Below are positions 18,514-27,293 of a stretch of DNA of 64,000 bases, piece after piece. The notes below the pieces were generated by a model, which worked only from the letters and a program-made list of their open reading frames with translations, was not told the DNA's origin and searched no databases. The stretch comes from Methyloferula stellata AR4 (lineage in GTDB: Bacteria > Pseudomonadota > Alphaproteobacteria > Rhizobiales > Beijerinckiaceae), in assembly GCF_000385335.1 (NCBI RefSeq), contig NZ_ARWA01000001.1, positions 1,566,001 to 1,630,000 on the forward strand, in the 5' to 3' direction. Made by a program: the position numbers and the translations under genes. The first letter of the stretch is position 1, and each line of letters begins with the position of its first letter.

Positions 18514-18804
18514 TTCGACTCTCCTCGAAATAGGTGTGAGTCAGCCCTTCACCGCCGCTCCTTTTCCTCGTCGGAATGGCGGTGAAGCTGTTGTGACTCT
18601 TGGGTTATTGGTAGTTGCGACTGGTATCCCAACCGGCGGTGGCCAGGGATCACAATGGCTTGTAGCGCGGGGGGAAAGGCTGCTGTCGAGAGGCCGGTGC
18701 AGCCGTGCTCAGGCCTCTTTGTTTTCCTGGGGATTTCAGCGCTGGGGAGAAAGGCAAGCCAGGAGGCTTCTCCAGCCTCATATTATTTAAAATGAGATTT
18801 AAGG
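18514..18804. other. Gene-poor stretch with one stem-loop
   Basis: No convincing gene was found. A 7-bp stem AGAGGCC/GGCCTCT (18689-18718) followed by TTTGTTTT reads like a plus-strand terminator, although no plus-strand gene precedes it. That could mean an unrecognised small RNA between sorA and this point. Confidence 0.3.
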
Positions 18805-18891
18805 TGGTGCGGGCGGTCGGAATCGAACCGACACTCTGTCTCCAGAACCGGATTTTGAGTCCGGCGCGTCTACCAGTTCCACCACGCCCGC
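18805..18891 (-). tRNA. tRNA-Leu (anticodon CAA)
   Basis: Reading the minus strand, the acceptor GCGGGCG pairs with CGCCCGC, the anticodon loop is CTCAAAA (anticodon CAA, reading UUG), and a long variable arm marks a class II tRNA. The T-arm GTCGGTTCGATTCCGAC is intact and CCA is encoded. Length is 87 nt with CCA. Confidence 0.96.
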
Positions 18892-19243
18892 GGCGGGCCT
18901 CACCGCATTTTGCCGGTGGGGCTTGGAGACCGGGTTTCTGCCATGAACTTCAGCGGCAAGTCCAGTGTTGAAGCTTGCTTTCGCAGGGCAATCCCCATGA
19001 GCCGGCATGAATTTTACGGTCCAGCCGGAAACCCCTTCTTTTTACCTCGGCGCGGCCAAAACGAGCGCGGAAAACACGCTTGAGAACAGCCTTTTAGAAC
19101 TTGTGACATCCATCACAGAAACTGCAGGCGGCGGGAGCTAGGTTGATCCTGCTTGTTGCGGCAAGGCGCCGCGAGTCACGAGGAAGACCTTAGACCTGCC
19201 CTAAAGAACTTGGGGCCTTGCCCTTTAAAGGAGAGACCGAGCC

Positions 19244-19651
19244 ATGAAGACCTATCTGATCGCTCTTGCCGCTTCAGCCGCTTTCGTCACCGCCGCCCTG
19301 GCTGGCGAAATGCCGAACACGGACCCGAATATGCAGCCAGCTCCCGCCGCCATCGCGGCTCCGGCGACGACGGCTTCGACGCCCGACGGCAAGGAAGAGG
19401 CGGCTCCGGCTCCGGCCGCGGCGGTCTCAATGCCGGACGACAAGGCCAAGACCGAAGACAAGCTCTTGACCAATGAAAAGCCCGCGCCAGTGCAAAAGAG
19501 GGTCGATGAACACCATGCCAAATATCACAATGGCGAGGGCTCGACCTGGAAGACCGGCCGCAACTCCTATGGATTTGAAGGGACCTATGGCGGCTGCCAA
19601 ATCCGCGGGACGGCGGGACCGAACGGATATCATATCGATCGCGCCTGCTGA
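19244..19651 (+). CDS. Small secreted Ala/Pro-rich protein, unknown function
   Basis: 135 residues. A signal peptide (MKTYLIALAASAAFVTAALA, cleaved before GEMPN) is followed by an Ala/Pro/Glu low-complexity stretch (~25-70) and a compact C-terminal part with STWKTGRNSYGFEGTYGGC and a second Cys at the last residue, which could form a disulfide. AAAGGAGAG precedes the ATG. It is a single-gene unit ending in a strong terminator, which supports it being real. No family recognised. Confidence 0.7.
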   Translation: MKTYLIALAASAAFVTAALAGEMPNTDPNMQPAPAAIAAPATTASTPDGKEEAAPAPAAAVSMPDDKAKTEDKLLTNEKPAPVQKRVDEHHAKYHNGEGSTWKTGRNSYGFEGTYGGCQIRGTAGPNGYHIDRAC

Positions 19652-19673
19652 AAAAGCCGCCCGGCACAAATGT

Positions 19674-19701
19674 AAAAAGCCAGCCTTTCGGCTGGCTTTT
19701 T
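19674..19701 (+). terminator. Rho-independent terminator
   Basis: AAAAAGCCAGCC, loop TTTC, GGCTGGCTTTTT: a 7-bp GC-rich stem plus A/T extension and T-run, 23 bp after the stop of the secreted protein gene. The symmetric A and T tracts could make it bidirectional. Confidence 0.9.
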
Positions 19702-19764
19702 GTTTACCCGCATGAACGACAGCCTCAGATGAGCTTTCCCTTTGAGCTGTGCTACAATTCTCCT

Positions 19765-20082
19765 ATGGCAATGAGGGCTGACCCAATTTTGAGCCGTTTC
19801 CGCGACGCGCTCAATGAAGTCTATGGCGAGCGGATCGAGCGCGTCGTGCTGTTTGGCTCGCGCGCGCGCGGCGACGCGCGCCCTGATTCGGATTACGACG
19901 TGGCGGTGTTCCTCAAAGACCTTCACGGGTTTGGCACGGAAGCAGGCAAGATCGCTGAGATTGAAACTAAGATTCTCCTCGATACTGGCGCCATCATCAA
20001 CGCTCTACCCTTGCAGGCAGGTTCCTATCTTGAGCGGACCGGGCTGATGCAGGAGCTGCGCCGCGAGGGCGTCGATCTGTGA
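19765..20082 (+). CDS. MNT-type nucleotidyltransferase antitoxin
   Basis: About 105 residues of the minimal nucleotidyltransferase fold with the full signature GSRARGDARPDSDYDVAVF (GSx10DxD). It overlaps the next gene by GTGA and so forms an MNT/HEPN pair, in which the MNT protein usually neutralises the HEPN RNase by adding nucleotides to it. The ATG at 19765 is preceded six bases upstream by TACAAT, a good -10 hexamer, so the message may be leaderless. An in-frame ATG at 19729 would add 12 residues without homology. Confidence 0.8.
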   Translation: MAMRADPILSRFRDALNEVYGERIERVVLFGSRARGDARPDSDYDVAVFLKDLHGFGTEAGKIAEIETKILLDTGAIINALPLQAGSYLERTGLMQELRREGVDL

Positions 20083-20484
20083 CGCCGGAAGCCAGTAACT
20101 ACCTTGATAAGGCACGGGGCGATCTGGCCGATGCGCGCAAGATCATGACGATCCAACTCGCCAAAGTCTCGGCGCGTTTGGCCTATTATGCAGCGTTTCA
20201 CGCGGCGGAGGCTTTTATCATTGAGCGCACTGGCAAGATCGCCAAGACGCATTCGGGTGTCCGCACGGAATTCGCGCGTCTTCTCAAAGACAGCTCTGAT
20301 GCCGACAAAGCTTTGCTGACCTTTCTGGCGCAGGCCTACAAATATAAGGAGCTCGGAGATTATGGCATCGGCCACGGCCGTGATGACGGAGGCAGAAGCT
20401 GCGGCGGCGATCGACAGCGCAGCACAGTTCATCGATCGGGTCGTGGTTCTTCTGGCACCCGATCCATCAATAGATCCCGGTTAG
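20079..20484 (+). pseudogene. HEPN-domain toxin gene, frameshifted near its 3' end
   Basis: Frame 1 from the GTG at 20079 gives a normal HEPN start (MTPEASNYLDKARGDLADA) with the Arg/His site in SARLAYYAAFHAAEAF, up to KELGDYGIG at about 20365. It then turns into Arg/Gly-rich nonsense that reads through the leuC terminator to 20771. The +1 frame from the same point continues as ATAVMTEAEAAAAIDSAAQF, exactly a HEPN C-terminus, and stops at TAG 20482-20484. One base was lost or gained near 20355-20375. A true mutation would leave the catalytic residues but change the tail; a sequencing error is also possible. Confidence 0.75.
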
Positions 20485-20499
20485 GACCTCATTCAAAAG

Positions 20500-20525
20500 C
20501 TGATCTCGGCCAAAGCCGAGATCAG
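20500..20525 (-). terminator. Probable terminator of leuC
   Basis: An 11-bp perfect stem CTGATCTCGGC / GCCGAGATCAG with a four-base loop, followed on the minus strand by CTTTTGAATG. It lies 22 bp past the leuC stop. The T-run is short. Confidence 0.7.
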
Positions 20526-20547
20526 GTCCGCTTCCCACTTTTCGGAA

Positions 20548-21960
20548 TCAAGCTTTCGCCCACTCCCGGATATCGACGAAATGGCCAGCGATCGCCGCCG
20601 CCGCCGCCATGGCCGGCGAGACGAGATGCGTGCGGCCCTTATAGCCTTGCCGCCCTTCGAAATTGCGGTTCGACGTCGAGGCGCAGCGCTCGCCGGGCGC
20701 GAGGCGGTCCGGGTTCATCGCAAGGCACATGGAACATCCGGGCTCGCGCCATTCGAACCCCGCCGCCTTGAAGATCTTGTCGAGGCCTTCTTCTTCGGCT
20801 TGCAGTTTCACGAGACCGGAGCCCGGCACGACCATGGCATTGACCTTGGGAGAAACCTGCTTGCCCTCGATGACGGAGGCGGCGGCACGCAGATCTTCGA
20901 TACGGCCATTGGTGCATGAGCCGATGAAGACGCGATCGATCGCGATATCGGTGATCTTCTCGCCGCCCTTGAGGCCCATATAGTCGAGCGCGCGGGCGAT
21001 CTTGGCCTTTTGCGCTTCGCCTTCGACATCGTCGAGGCGCGGCACATGGCCGTTGATCGCGGCGACGTCCTCGGGACTCGTGCCCCAGGTCACGGTCGGC
21101 GTCAGCTTGCCGGCATCGAGGTGGATTTCCGTGTCGAAGACGGCGCCTTCGTCGGAACGAAGCGTTTCCCAATAGCGCACCGCGTCTTTCCAGGCCTCCC
21201 CCTTGGGGGCGCGGGGACGGCCTTCGAGATAGGCGAAGGTCTTTTCGTCCGGCGCGATGAGCCCGGCTCTGGCACCGCCTTCGATCGTCATGTTGCAGAC
21301 GGTCATGCGGCCTTCCATCGACAGCGCGCGGATCGCTTCGCCGGCATATTCGATGACATGCCCGGTGCCGCCCGCTGTGCCGATCTGGCCGATGATCGCG
21401 AGCACGATGTCCTTCGCCGAAACGCCTTCGGGCAAAATGCCATCGACGGTGACGCGCATATTCTTGGCTTTGGATTGGATCAGCGTCTGGGTTGCGAGCA
21501 CATGCTCGACCTCGGACGTGCCGATGCCATGCGCGAGCGCGCCGAAAGCGCCATGCGTCGAGGTATGGCTGTCGCCGCAGACGATCGTCGTACCGGGCAG
21601 GGTGAAGCCTTGTTCGGGCCCGATGATATGGACGACGCCCTGACGCGGATCGAGCTCGTGAAAATAATCGACGCCGAACTCGGCCGCATTGGCGGCCAGT
21701 TGCTCGACCTGCAGACGGCTTTCGGGATCGGCGATTCCGGCCGAACGATCGGTCGTCGGCACATTATGGTCGACGACGGCCAGCGTCTTTTCCGGCGCGC
21801 GCAATTTGCGGCCTGCGAGCCGCAGCCCTTCGAAAGCCTGCGGGCTCGTGACCTCGTGGATGAGGTGACGGTCTATGTAGAGAAGGCAGGTCCCATCGTC
21901 ATGCACATCGACGAGATGGTCGTCCCAAATCTTGTCATATAGCGTCCGAGGCGTTGTCAT
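20548..21960 (-). CDS. leuC: 3-isopropylmalate dehydratase large subunit
   Basis: 470 residues, aconitase family. Isomerises 2- and 3-isopropylmalate in leucine synthesis together with LeuD. The [4Fe-4S] cysteines are in [12 protein letters not shown] and [10 protein letters not shown]; the N-terminus [15 protein letters not shown] and the [20 protein letters not shown] block are diagnostic. leuD and leuB are not in this window, which is common in Rhizobiales. The start at 21960 is unambiguous by homology. The 131-bp region upstream is shared with a divergent VOC gene. Confidence 0.96.
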   Translation of the reverse strand: MTTPRTLYDKIWDDHLVDVHDDGTCLLYIDRHLIHEVTSPQAFEGLRLAGRKLRAPEKTLAVVDHNVPTTDRSAGIADPESRLQVEQLAANAAEFGVDYFHELDPRQGVVHIIGPEQGFTLPGTTIVCGDSHTSTHGAFGALAHGIGTSEVEHVLATQTLIQSKAKNMRVTVDGILPEGVSAKDIVLAIIGQIGTAGGTGHVIEYAGEAIRALSMEGRMTVCNMTIEGGARAGLIAPDEKTFAYLEGRPRAPKGEAWKDAVRYWETLRSDEGAVFDTEIHLDAGKLTPTVTWGTSPEDVAAINGHVPRLDDVEGEAQKAKIARALDYMGLKGGEKITDIAIDRVFIGSCTNGRIEDLRAAASVIEGKQVSPKVNAMVVPGSGLVKLQAEEEGLDKIFKAAGFEWREPGCSMCLAMNPDRLAPGERCASTSNRNFEGRQGYKGRTHLVSPAMAAAAAIAGHFVDIREWAKA

Positions 21961-22091
21961 GGATTACGGGTCTCTTTCGGGCAAAAACAGGTGTCTGACG
22001 AGAATATATGTATGTATCCGGTTTCTTACTCGCTCGAATCGCGGGAGAAAAGTAGTCTTTATCCAGGTTTATCGAGACGAAGGAGCCTTGC

Positions 22092-22496
22092 ATGCGCCCG
22101 CCGGTCGCACCTTATTTGACGGTTTCGCCCGCGCTCGGGGCAATTGGTTTCTACGCCGCCGTGTTCAAGGCGGAGCAGAAGGCCTTCATGCCGGCGCTTG
22201 ACGGCCTCCGGGTCCTGCATTGCGAACTGGCGATCAATGGCGGCACGGTCATGCTCTCCGATGCCTTTCCGGAATTCGGCCAGACCCGCATCCCGCTGCC
22301 GGGCGAACTCGCGACCACTTCCGTCAGTCTCGAATATACGCAGCCGCAAGAGGTCGACGAGATTTTCGCCAAAGCCACGCAGCTCGGCGCCAAGGGCGAA
22401 ACCAATCCGACGAATTCATTTTGGGGCACCCGCGTCGCGACCTTCCGCGATCCCTTCGGCCACCGCTGGATCTTGAATGCGCCGCTGAGCGCCTAG
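22092..22496 (+). CDS. VOC-fold (PhnB-like/glyoxalase) protein
   Basis: 134 residues of the vicinal-oxygen-chelate fold: APYLTVSPALGAIGFYAAVF, then INGGTVMLSDAFPEF, and the second half ending FRDPFGHRWILNAPL. This is the PhnB/3-demethylubiquinone-methyltransferase-like subgroup of unknown substrate. A GGAG element lies just before the ATG. It is a single gene between leuC (divergent) and a repeat. Confidence 0.8.
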   Translation: MRPPVAPYLTVSPALGAIGFYAAVFKAEQKAFMPALDGLRVLHCELAINGGTVMLSDAFPEFGQTRIPLPGELATTSVSLEYTQPQEVDEIFAKATQLGAKGETNPTNSFWGTRVATFRDPFGHRWILNAPLSA

Positions 22497-22608
22497 AGCA
22501 TCCTGCTTTAGGTGGTTCCCCTAAAAGCAGACAAGATGCTCTAGATTCTAACATTTGGAGCATGCTTTGCGCGAAAAACCGCGGACACTTTTTCGCAGCA
22601 TGCTCTAG
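22496..22608. repeat. Two adjacent TAGAGCAT-type palindromes
   Basis: First unit 22495-22545: TAGAGCATCCTGCTTT ... AAAGCAGACAAGATGCTCTA. Second unit 22557-22607: GAGCATGCTTTGCGCGAAAAA ... TTTTTCGCAGCATGCTCTA. Both are hairpin-forming. Related AGAGCATGAT arms form the infC terminator, and GCATGATC arms follow rplT. Confidence 0.7.
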
Positions 22609-22710
22609 CGTTCAAAACCGGTTGTCGGCGGCGCGCGGCGATATTATTTTGAGGCTTCTTCGACGCGAGAAAGGGCGTTGAAAAAAGGTCGAAACCTTTA
22701 GGAGCCGCGG

Positions 22711-22938
22711 ATGTCTCGTATAAGCCTTCTTGTGAAACTGGGTAAGGACGGAATAGCCAAGCTTGCCGATGAATCCATGTTTCAAATAGCGCCGGATCAA
22801 TTGGAGATCGCGGCTGAATGGAGCCCAGGCACGGAAATCATCGTTCAGGAAAAGCCGGATCCTGACGGCGTGTGGCCCTATAAGCTTTTCAGCAGCGGCG
22901 GCGGCATACCCGTGAGCGCCGCGCCGCATTCTCGGTAG
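22711..22938 (+). CDS. Small hypothetical protein (75 aa)
   Basis: MSRISLLVKLGKDGIAKLA..., mixed charge, no membrane segment and no recognised family. The reason to accept it is AGGAG at 22701-22705, seven to eight bases before the ATG, and normal codon-position GC for this genome. A Gly/Ser tail ends it. Neighbours give no clue. Confidence 0.5.
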   Translation: MSRISLLVKLGKDGIAKLADESMFQIAPDQLEIAAEWSPGTEIIVQEKPDPDGVWPYKLFSSGGGIPVSAAPHSR

Positions 22939-23013
22939 CCCGTAAGCCGTTCCATTGAAGTAGCCTCCCGAGCGCAGCGACGGCATTGAGCTGTGGCGCG
23001 CCCGGGCCTGGTC

Positions 23014-23391
23014 TCAATCCGACTTATGTTCGGCGTCGACGATCTTCCAAAGGCTCGTATAGTCCGGATTGACCACCCGCTCGTCCGTCGTCGACAGACG
23101 ATAATTTCCCGGTGCGAGTTTGACGAAGGCCGAGGGGTTCGGCGGCAGGACAACGGTCTCGCCCTTGCGCGTGCCGCGCAGGGCCAAGGTGAATCCCTCG
23201 TCCCGCGTGGCATCGATCACGACGCCATGAACCTGCTCGTGCATCCGCACGGTGACGCCGTCGGGCTCCAGATAATTGAATGAAGCCATCACATATTTGC
23301 CCATCAGGCGGCGGGCAAAATCGAAGTCCCATTCGCTTTCGGGACCCGTGTAACTGGCTTCTGGGCCGGTATCACCCTCTTTGTCCGCCAT
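23014..23391 (-). CDS. Hypothetical protein, 125 aa
   Basis: The ATG at 23391 has TGGAGAA upstream. The protein is soluble, with acidic N-terminus (MADKEGDTGPEAS), then FDFARRLMGKYVMASFNYLEPDG and a beta-rich region FTLALRGTRKGETVVLPPN. No family recognised. It is on the same strand as rplS and lies 63 bp upstream of nothing else co-directional; rplS ends 440 bp away at its other side, so the two may be separate units. Confidence 0.55.
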   Translation of the reverse strand: MADKEGDTGPEASYTGPESEWDFDFARRLMGKYVMASFNYLEPDGVTVRMHEQVHGVVIDATRDEGFTLALRGTRKGETVVLPPNPSAFVKLAPGNYRLSTTDERVVNPDYTSLWKIVDAEHKSD

Positions 23392-23453
23392 CCCGCATTC
23401 TCCAAATGGCGCTTGCGGCTGAATGGACCCGGCGCTCAAACGCCGCCGGGCGC

Positions 23454-23897
23454 TTATGCCTTGCTGGCTGCCAGTTTGGCCTTGGCCTCAGCCTTGGCTT
23501 CCTTCTTGGCGGCCTCGCGCGCAGCCTTTGCCGCGGGCGTCTCCTTCTTCTCGGCGATACGGGCGGCCTTGCCGCGCCGGTCACGCAGATAATAGAGCTT
23601 GGCGCGGCGGACCTTGCCGCGGCGCACGACCTTGATCGAATCTATATTGGGCGAGAAGACCGGGAAAACGCGCTCGACGCCTTCGCCATAGGAAATCTTG
23701 CGAACGGTGAAGCTCTCGTTGAGGCCGCCGCCGGTGCGGGCGATGCAGACGCCTTCATAGGCTTGCACGCGGGTGCGCTCGCCTTCTTTCACTTTCACGT
23801 TGACGATCAGGGTATCGCCCGGCTGAAAGTCCGGAATGGTCTTGATGGCGTTGAATTTCGCGACCTGTTCGGCCTCGAGCGTCTCGATAATGTTCAT
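23454..23897 (-). CDS. rplS: 50S ribosomal protein L19
   Basis: L19 of the large subunit near the 30S interface. [36 protein letters not shown], the family signature [22 protein letters not shown] and an Ala/Lys-rich tail of about 30 residues, typical of alphaproteobacterial L19. The ATG at 23897 is preceded by AAGGA at eight bases; an ATG three codons earlier (23906) and an open frame to 24032 lack support. The usual partners trmD, rimM and rpsP are not adjacent. Confidence 0.95.
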   Translation of the reverse strand: MNIIETLEAEQVAKFNAIKTIPDFQPGDTLIVNVKVKEGERTRVQAYEGVCIARTGGGLNESFTVRKISYGEGVERVFPVFSPNIDSIKVVRRGKVRRAKLYYLRDRRGKAARIAEKKETPAAKAAREAAKKEAKAEAKAKLAASKA

Positions 23898-24050
23898 TTT
23901 CGTCATCCTTGCCGTTTTGCCCTGACCTTCTGGCCGGGCAGGCGTTTCGGCACGCTGTTTTAAGTTGAAGCCGGGTTCTATACACGCGGATCGGCGGGTT
24001 GTCGAGACGCGAAGGGTGCGGCCTCTTCTCACCGCCCCGCAGCGATCGCG

Positions 24051-24872
24051 CTAAGCGATCGCCTCGATCGCGGCGATGAGGCGGGCGATATCCTCTGGCC
24101 GCGACAGCCGGTGATCGCCGTCCTTGATCGAGGTCAGCACGACTTCGTCGCCGACAAGATGTTCGACCAGCGCCATCGCATGCGATGGCGGCACGTCCTC
24201 ATCCTTGAGACCCTGCAAAATATGAACGGGGCAATAGGTCCGGATGATTGAATCGAAGAGCAGATGCTTGCGGCCCTCCTCGATGAGCTTGCGTGTGATC
24301 GGATAGGGCTCGGCCGAATAGGCGGACTGCCGCAGCCAGACGCCCTTGGTCTCCATATCGGCTTTGGCCTCCGGCGAAAGCCTTGCCCAGATCAGCCGTT
24401 CGGTGAAATCGACGGCGGGCGCGATGAGCACCAATCCGGCGAGGCGCTTTTCGTCGCCCGCAGTCTGCAAGGCGCGCGCGACAAGAAGCGCCAGCCAGCC
24501 ACCCATCGACGAGCCGACGAGAATCTGCGGTCCGCTCGATTGCGAACGCAAGACGGCAAGGCTTTCTTCAAGCCAATCGCCGATAGTTGCGTCTTCGAAC
24601 CGGCCATCGGAGTCGCCATGTCCCGAATAGTCGAATCTGAGAAAAGCGCGGCCCTGCTCCTCGGCCCAGGCATCGAGCGCCGAAGCCTTCAGCGAGCGCA
24701 TGTCGGATTTCAAGCCGCCAAGCCAGATGACGCCCGGACGCTTCTTGCGGCCTTTGCGCGCGGTACGGCTCAGATAGGCGATCCGACGTTCGGACGGTGC
24801 CTTCCCGACGCGGATGAACTGTGGAAGACTGCTCTTTGCGGCGATCTCAAATTGCGGATCTTGCCCGTTCAT
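24051..24872 (-). CDS. Alpha/beta hydrolase (ABHD10-like)
   Basis: About 273 residues. The nucleophile elbow is VGSSMGGWLALL (Ser), the oxyanion region is GVIWLGGLKSDM, FDYSGHGDSDG is typical of the fold, and the acid and His are in LKDEDVPPSHA and IKDGDHRLSRPED. The overall pattern is that of the ABHD10 palmitoyl-thioesterase or glucuronide-esterase group. The ATG at 24872 was chosen because homology begins soon after; an ATG at 24917 is also open. Divergent from a glycosyltransferase gene. Confidence 0.8.
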   Translation of the reverse strand: MNGQDPQFEIAAKSSLPQFIRVGKAPSERRIAYLSRTARKGRKKRPGVIWLGGLKSDMRSLKASALDAWAEEQGRAFLRFDYSGHGDSDGRFEDATIGDWLEESLAVLRSQSSGPQILVGSSMGGWLALLVARALQTAGDEKRLAGLVLIAPAVDFTERLIWARLSPEAKADMETKGVWLRQSAYSAEPYPITRKLIEEGRKHLLFDSIIRTYCPVHILQGLKDEDVPPSHAMALVEHLVGDEVVLTSIKDGDHRLSRPEDIARLIAAIEAIA

Positions 24873-24945
24873 TCTTATGGTCGCCTCATGATGTCCACCC
24901 ACCGCGGGTCTATGCATCGCTTTTCATCGAACGCGGCCTGACACG

Positions 24946-26160
24946 ATGCACGAAGGTTCAAGTTCCTTCGCAGACAGATCCGCGCATCAACTCGCGGGCT
25001 TTACCATTCTTCAAATCCTGCCGGAACTCTCGGCTGGCGGTGCCGAGCAGACGACGATCGACATAGCCGCCGCGCTTGCCGAAGCCGGCGCCCGGGCGCT
25101 CGTCGCAAGTGAGAGCGGCCGGCTTGTCAGCGAATTGCAGGCGAAGGGCGGAATCTGGGTGCCGTTTCCCGCCAAGACCAAAAACCCGATCGCCATGGCC
25201 CTTCACGTCCGCCGTCTCGCGAAGCTGATCAGGGCGGAGCATGTCGATATCGTTCATGCGCGCTCGCGTGCTCCGGCCTGGGTCGCGCATGGCGCGACGC
25301 GGCTGACCAAAACCCCTTTCGTGACCACGTTCCACGGCAGCTATTCCGGCAAAGCGGCCTTGAAGCAGCGCTATAATTCGATCATGGCGCAAGGCGATAT
25401 GGTGATTGCCAATTCGCATTATACGGCCGATCTCATCGCGAAACTCTATCCAGAGGCCGTGCCGAAGACCAAGATCATCTATCGCGGCATCGATCTTCGA
25501 GCCTTTTCGCCCTCGGCCATCGATCCGATGCGGGTTCAGGCGGTGCGGCGCGAATGGGGCGTAGCGCCAGATGAAAGGATAGTGCTGCTCGCAGCGCGCC
25601 TCAGTCCGTGGAAGGGCCACAAGCTTCTGATCGCGGCGGCCAAGCAGCTTGTCGAATCGGGTCTCAGCGATACGAAATTCATTTTCGCGGGCGATCCGCA
25701 GGGCCGCAATGCCTATGTGCGCGAGATCGACCAGGAGATCGAAAAGGCGCATCTGCAAAATATCGTGCGCCGCGTCGGGCATTGGAGCGACATGCCTGCG
25801 GCGCATCTCGCCGCCGCCGTCGTGGTCGTGCCATCGACGGAGCCCGAGGCTTTCGGCCGCGTGACGGTCGAAGCGCAGGCGATGGGCACGCCGGTTGTCG
25901 TCACCGATCTCGGTGCCGCATCGGAAACGGTCCTGGCGCCGCCCGAAGTCGAGGCGTCCGGGCGCACCGGCTGGCGGGTGCCGCCGCACGATGCGCGCGC
26001 GCTTGCCGATGTAATCGGCGAGGCCTTAAATTATGGCGCTTCGGCACGCGATATGCTGGCGTTTCGCAGCCGCACCTTCGTGCAGACCTATTTTTCGGTC
26101 GACCGGATGTGCAGTGAAACCCTGGCCGCCTATGTGGCTTTACTTGCACAGAGAGTCTGA
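24946..26160 (+). CDS. GT4-family glycosyltransferase
   Basis: 404 residues with GT-B fold: ILQILPELSAGGAEQTTIDI at the N-terminus, DIVHARSRAPAWVAHGATRL, the hinge VIYRGIDLRAFSP, the sugar-nucleotide domain opening VLLAARLSPWKGHKLLI, and the EX7E motif EPEAFGRVTVE near the C-terminus. Likely transfers a sugar to lipopolysaccharide or a related envelope glycan at the cytoplasmic face. Donor and acceptor cannot be read. The start lies in a poorly conserved 15-residue lead-in. Confidence 0.88.
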   Translation: MHEGSSSFADRSAHQLAGFTILQILPELSAGGAEQTTIDIAAALAEAGARALVASESGRLVSELQAKGGIWVPFPAKTKNPIAMALHVRRLAKLIRAEHVDIVHARSRAPAWVAHGATRLTKTPFVTTFHGSYSGKAALKQRYNSIMAQGDMVIANSHYTADLIAKLYPEAVPKTKIIYRGIDLRAFSPSAIDPMRVQAVRREWGVAPDERIVLLAARLSPWKGHKLLIAAAKQLVESGLSDTKFIFAGDPQGRNAYVREIDQEIEKAHLQNIVRRVGHWSDMPAAHLAAAVVVVPSTEPEAFGRVTVEAQAMGTPVVVTDLGAASETVLAPPEVEASGRTGWRVPPHDARALADVIGEALNYGASARDMLAFRSRTFVQTYFSVDRMCSETLAAYVALLAQRV

Positions 26161-26321
26161 AAACACAGGCCGAATATTAAAGAGCGTCCTAAAAACCTCA
26201 GCGTTGATTGACTTCCGGCCCCATACAACCGATCTTTTAATCGGGTCCGGATATGTCGCCTGCAATTGCTACATCAGGCGGGACGCTTCGGGTTCGATCA
26301 TCAACATAAGGAGAGCATGCC

Positions 26322-26861
26322 ATTCGCCGCCCAATGAAAGCCCCTACGGCCCCGCAGAAAGAGGGGCCGCGCATCAATCGTGAAATACGCGCCCGTGAAG
26401 TCCAATTAATCGACGCCGAAGGTCATAATCGCGGCGTCGTGCAAATTTCGGAAGCGCAAGCATTGGCCGATGAGGCCTCGCTCGATCTCGTCGAGATCGT
26501 TCCGACCGCGGAACCGCCGGTCTGCAAAATACTCGATTACGGCAAATACCGTTTTCTTGAGCAGAAAAAGGCCGCCGAGGCCCGTAAAAAGCAGAAAATC
26601 GTCGAAATCAAAGAAATCAAGCTCCGTCCCGGAATCGACGAGCATGATTACGATACCAAACTGAAGTCCATGCGCCGCTTTTTTGAGGAGGGCGATAAGG
26701 TCAAGGTCACCTTGCGCTTCCGCGGCCGTGAAATGGCCCACCAGGATCTAGGCTTCCGCCTGCTCGAAAAGGTCAAGGCCGAGACGCTTGGCACCGCCAA
26801 GGTCGAACTCGAGCCTTCGATGGAAGGCCGCCAGATGGTGATGGTGCTCGCGCCGCGTTAA
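26322..26861 (+). CDS. infC: Translation initiation factor IF-3, probable AUU start
   Basis: IF-3 binds the 30S subunit and proofreads start codons. Hallmarks: [17 protein letters not shown], the linker [20 protein letters not shown], and [25 protein letters not shown] at 26308-26313 is eight bases before ATT (26322), which would give an N-terminus reading M/I-R-R-P-M-K-A-P. The first in-frame ATG (26334) is 20 bases from it, too far for normal initiation. AUU starts on infC are known in Escherichia coli, where IF-3 represses its own message by rejecting them. An overlapping ATG at 26317 opens a six-codon frame ending TGA at 26335-26337. The gene is followed by a strong terminator. Confidence 0.93.
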   Translation: MRRPMKAPTAPQKEGPRINREIRAREVQLIDAEGHNRGVVQISEAQALADEASLDLVEIVPTAEPPVCKILDYGKYRFLEQKKAAEARKKQKIVEIKEIKLRPGIDEHDYDTKLKSMRRFFEEGDKVKVTLRFRGREMAHQDLGFRLLEKVKAETLGTAKVELEPSMEGRQMVMVLAPR

Positions 26862-26889
26862 GCTCAAGCTTCACCTGCGTTCAATCGTT

Positions 26890-26929
26890 AGAGCATGATC
26901 GCCTCACCGCATCATGCTCTTTTCTTTTT
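26890..26929 (+). terminator. Rho-independent terminator of infC
   Basis: A 10-bp perfect stem AGAGCATGAT / ATCATGCTCT with an 11-base loop, then TTTTCTTTTT. The arms belong to the AGAGCAT palindrome family, so a mobile-looking repeat has become a terminator. It cuts infC off from rpmI-rplT. Confidence 0.85.
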
Positions 26930-26933
26930 ATAA

Positions 26934-27167
26934 TCAGACACCGGGTTTCAAAAAGGTCAAAGCGGCCTGGACGGCGGCCGAACTCATGGCGGCGGCGGAT
27001 TTTGGCGCCGCCTGGCGATTGCGCCCGGTATCCTTCGCTGGCAGCCGCGCAACTTTGCCAACCTTATCTTCGGCCTCCGCCGCAGCGCGCTTGCCGACCT
27101 TGGCGATCCTGGCCGTCTTTCTGACGGGAGCGGTCCCGCGGATGGAATTGATGGCGGAAACGAACAT
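26934..27167 (-). CDS. Small protein, first of a tandem paralogous pair
   Basis: 77 residues. Basic, Ala-rich body (RKTARIAKVGKRAAAEAED) and a C-terminus AAMSSAAVQAALTFLKPGV. That end matches the neighbouring gene (TSSSAVQAALTNLKPGG), showing a duplication with strongly diverged N-termini. No signal peptide or membrane helix. The other open frame on this strand (26984-27193) lacks the shared tail. Function unknown. Confidence 0.6.
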   Translation of the reverse strand: MFVSAINSIRGTAPVRKTARIAKVGKRAAAEAEDKVGKVARLPAKDTGRNRQAAPKSAAAMSSAAVQAALTFLKPGV

Positions 27168-27293
27168 GGGCGACCCCAGGGCTTTATTGCCACGGGCAGG
27201 GTAAGCGCCCTCGCGTTAATTCTTTATTAGAGGGTGCTTGGGGCAGGCCTGAGGCGCATGATCCAAGCACGTGCTTTTACGCCATGGCGCGGT

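Noticed and set aside
20484-20771. Read-through extension of the HEPN frame
   Set aside because: It crosses the leuC terminator and antisense leuC; composition changes abruptly after the frameshift.
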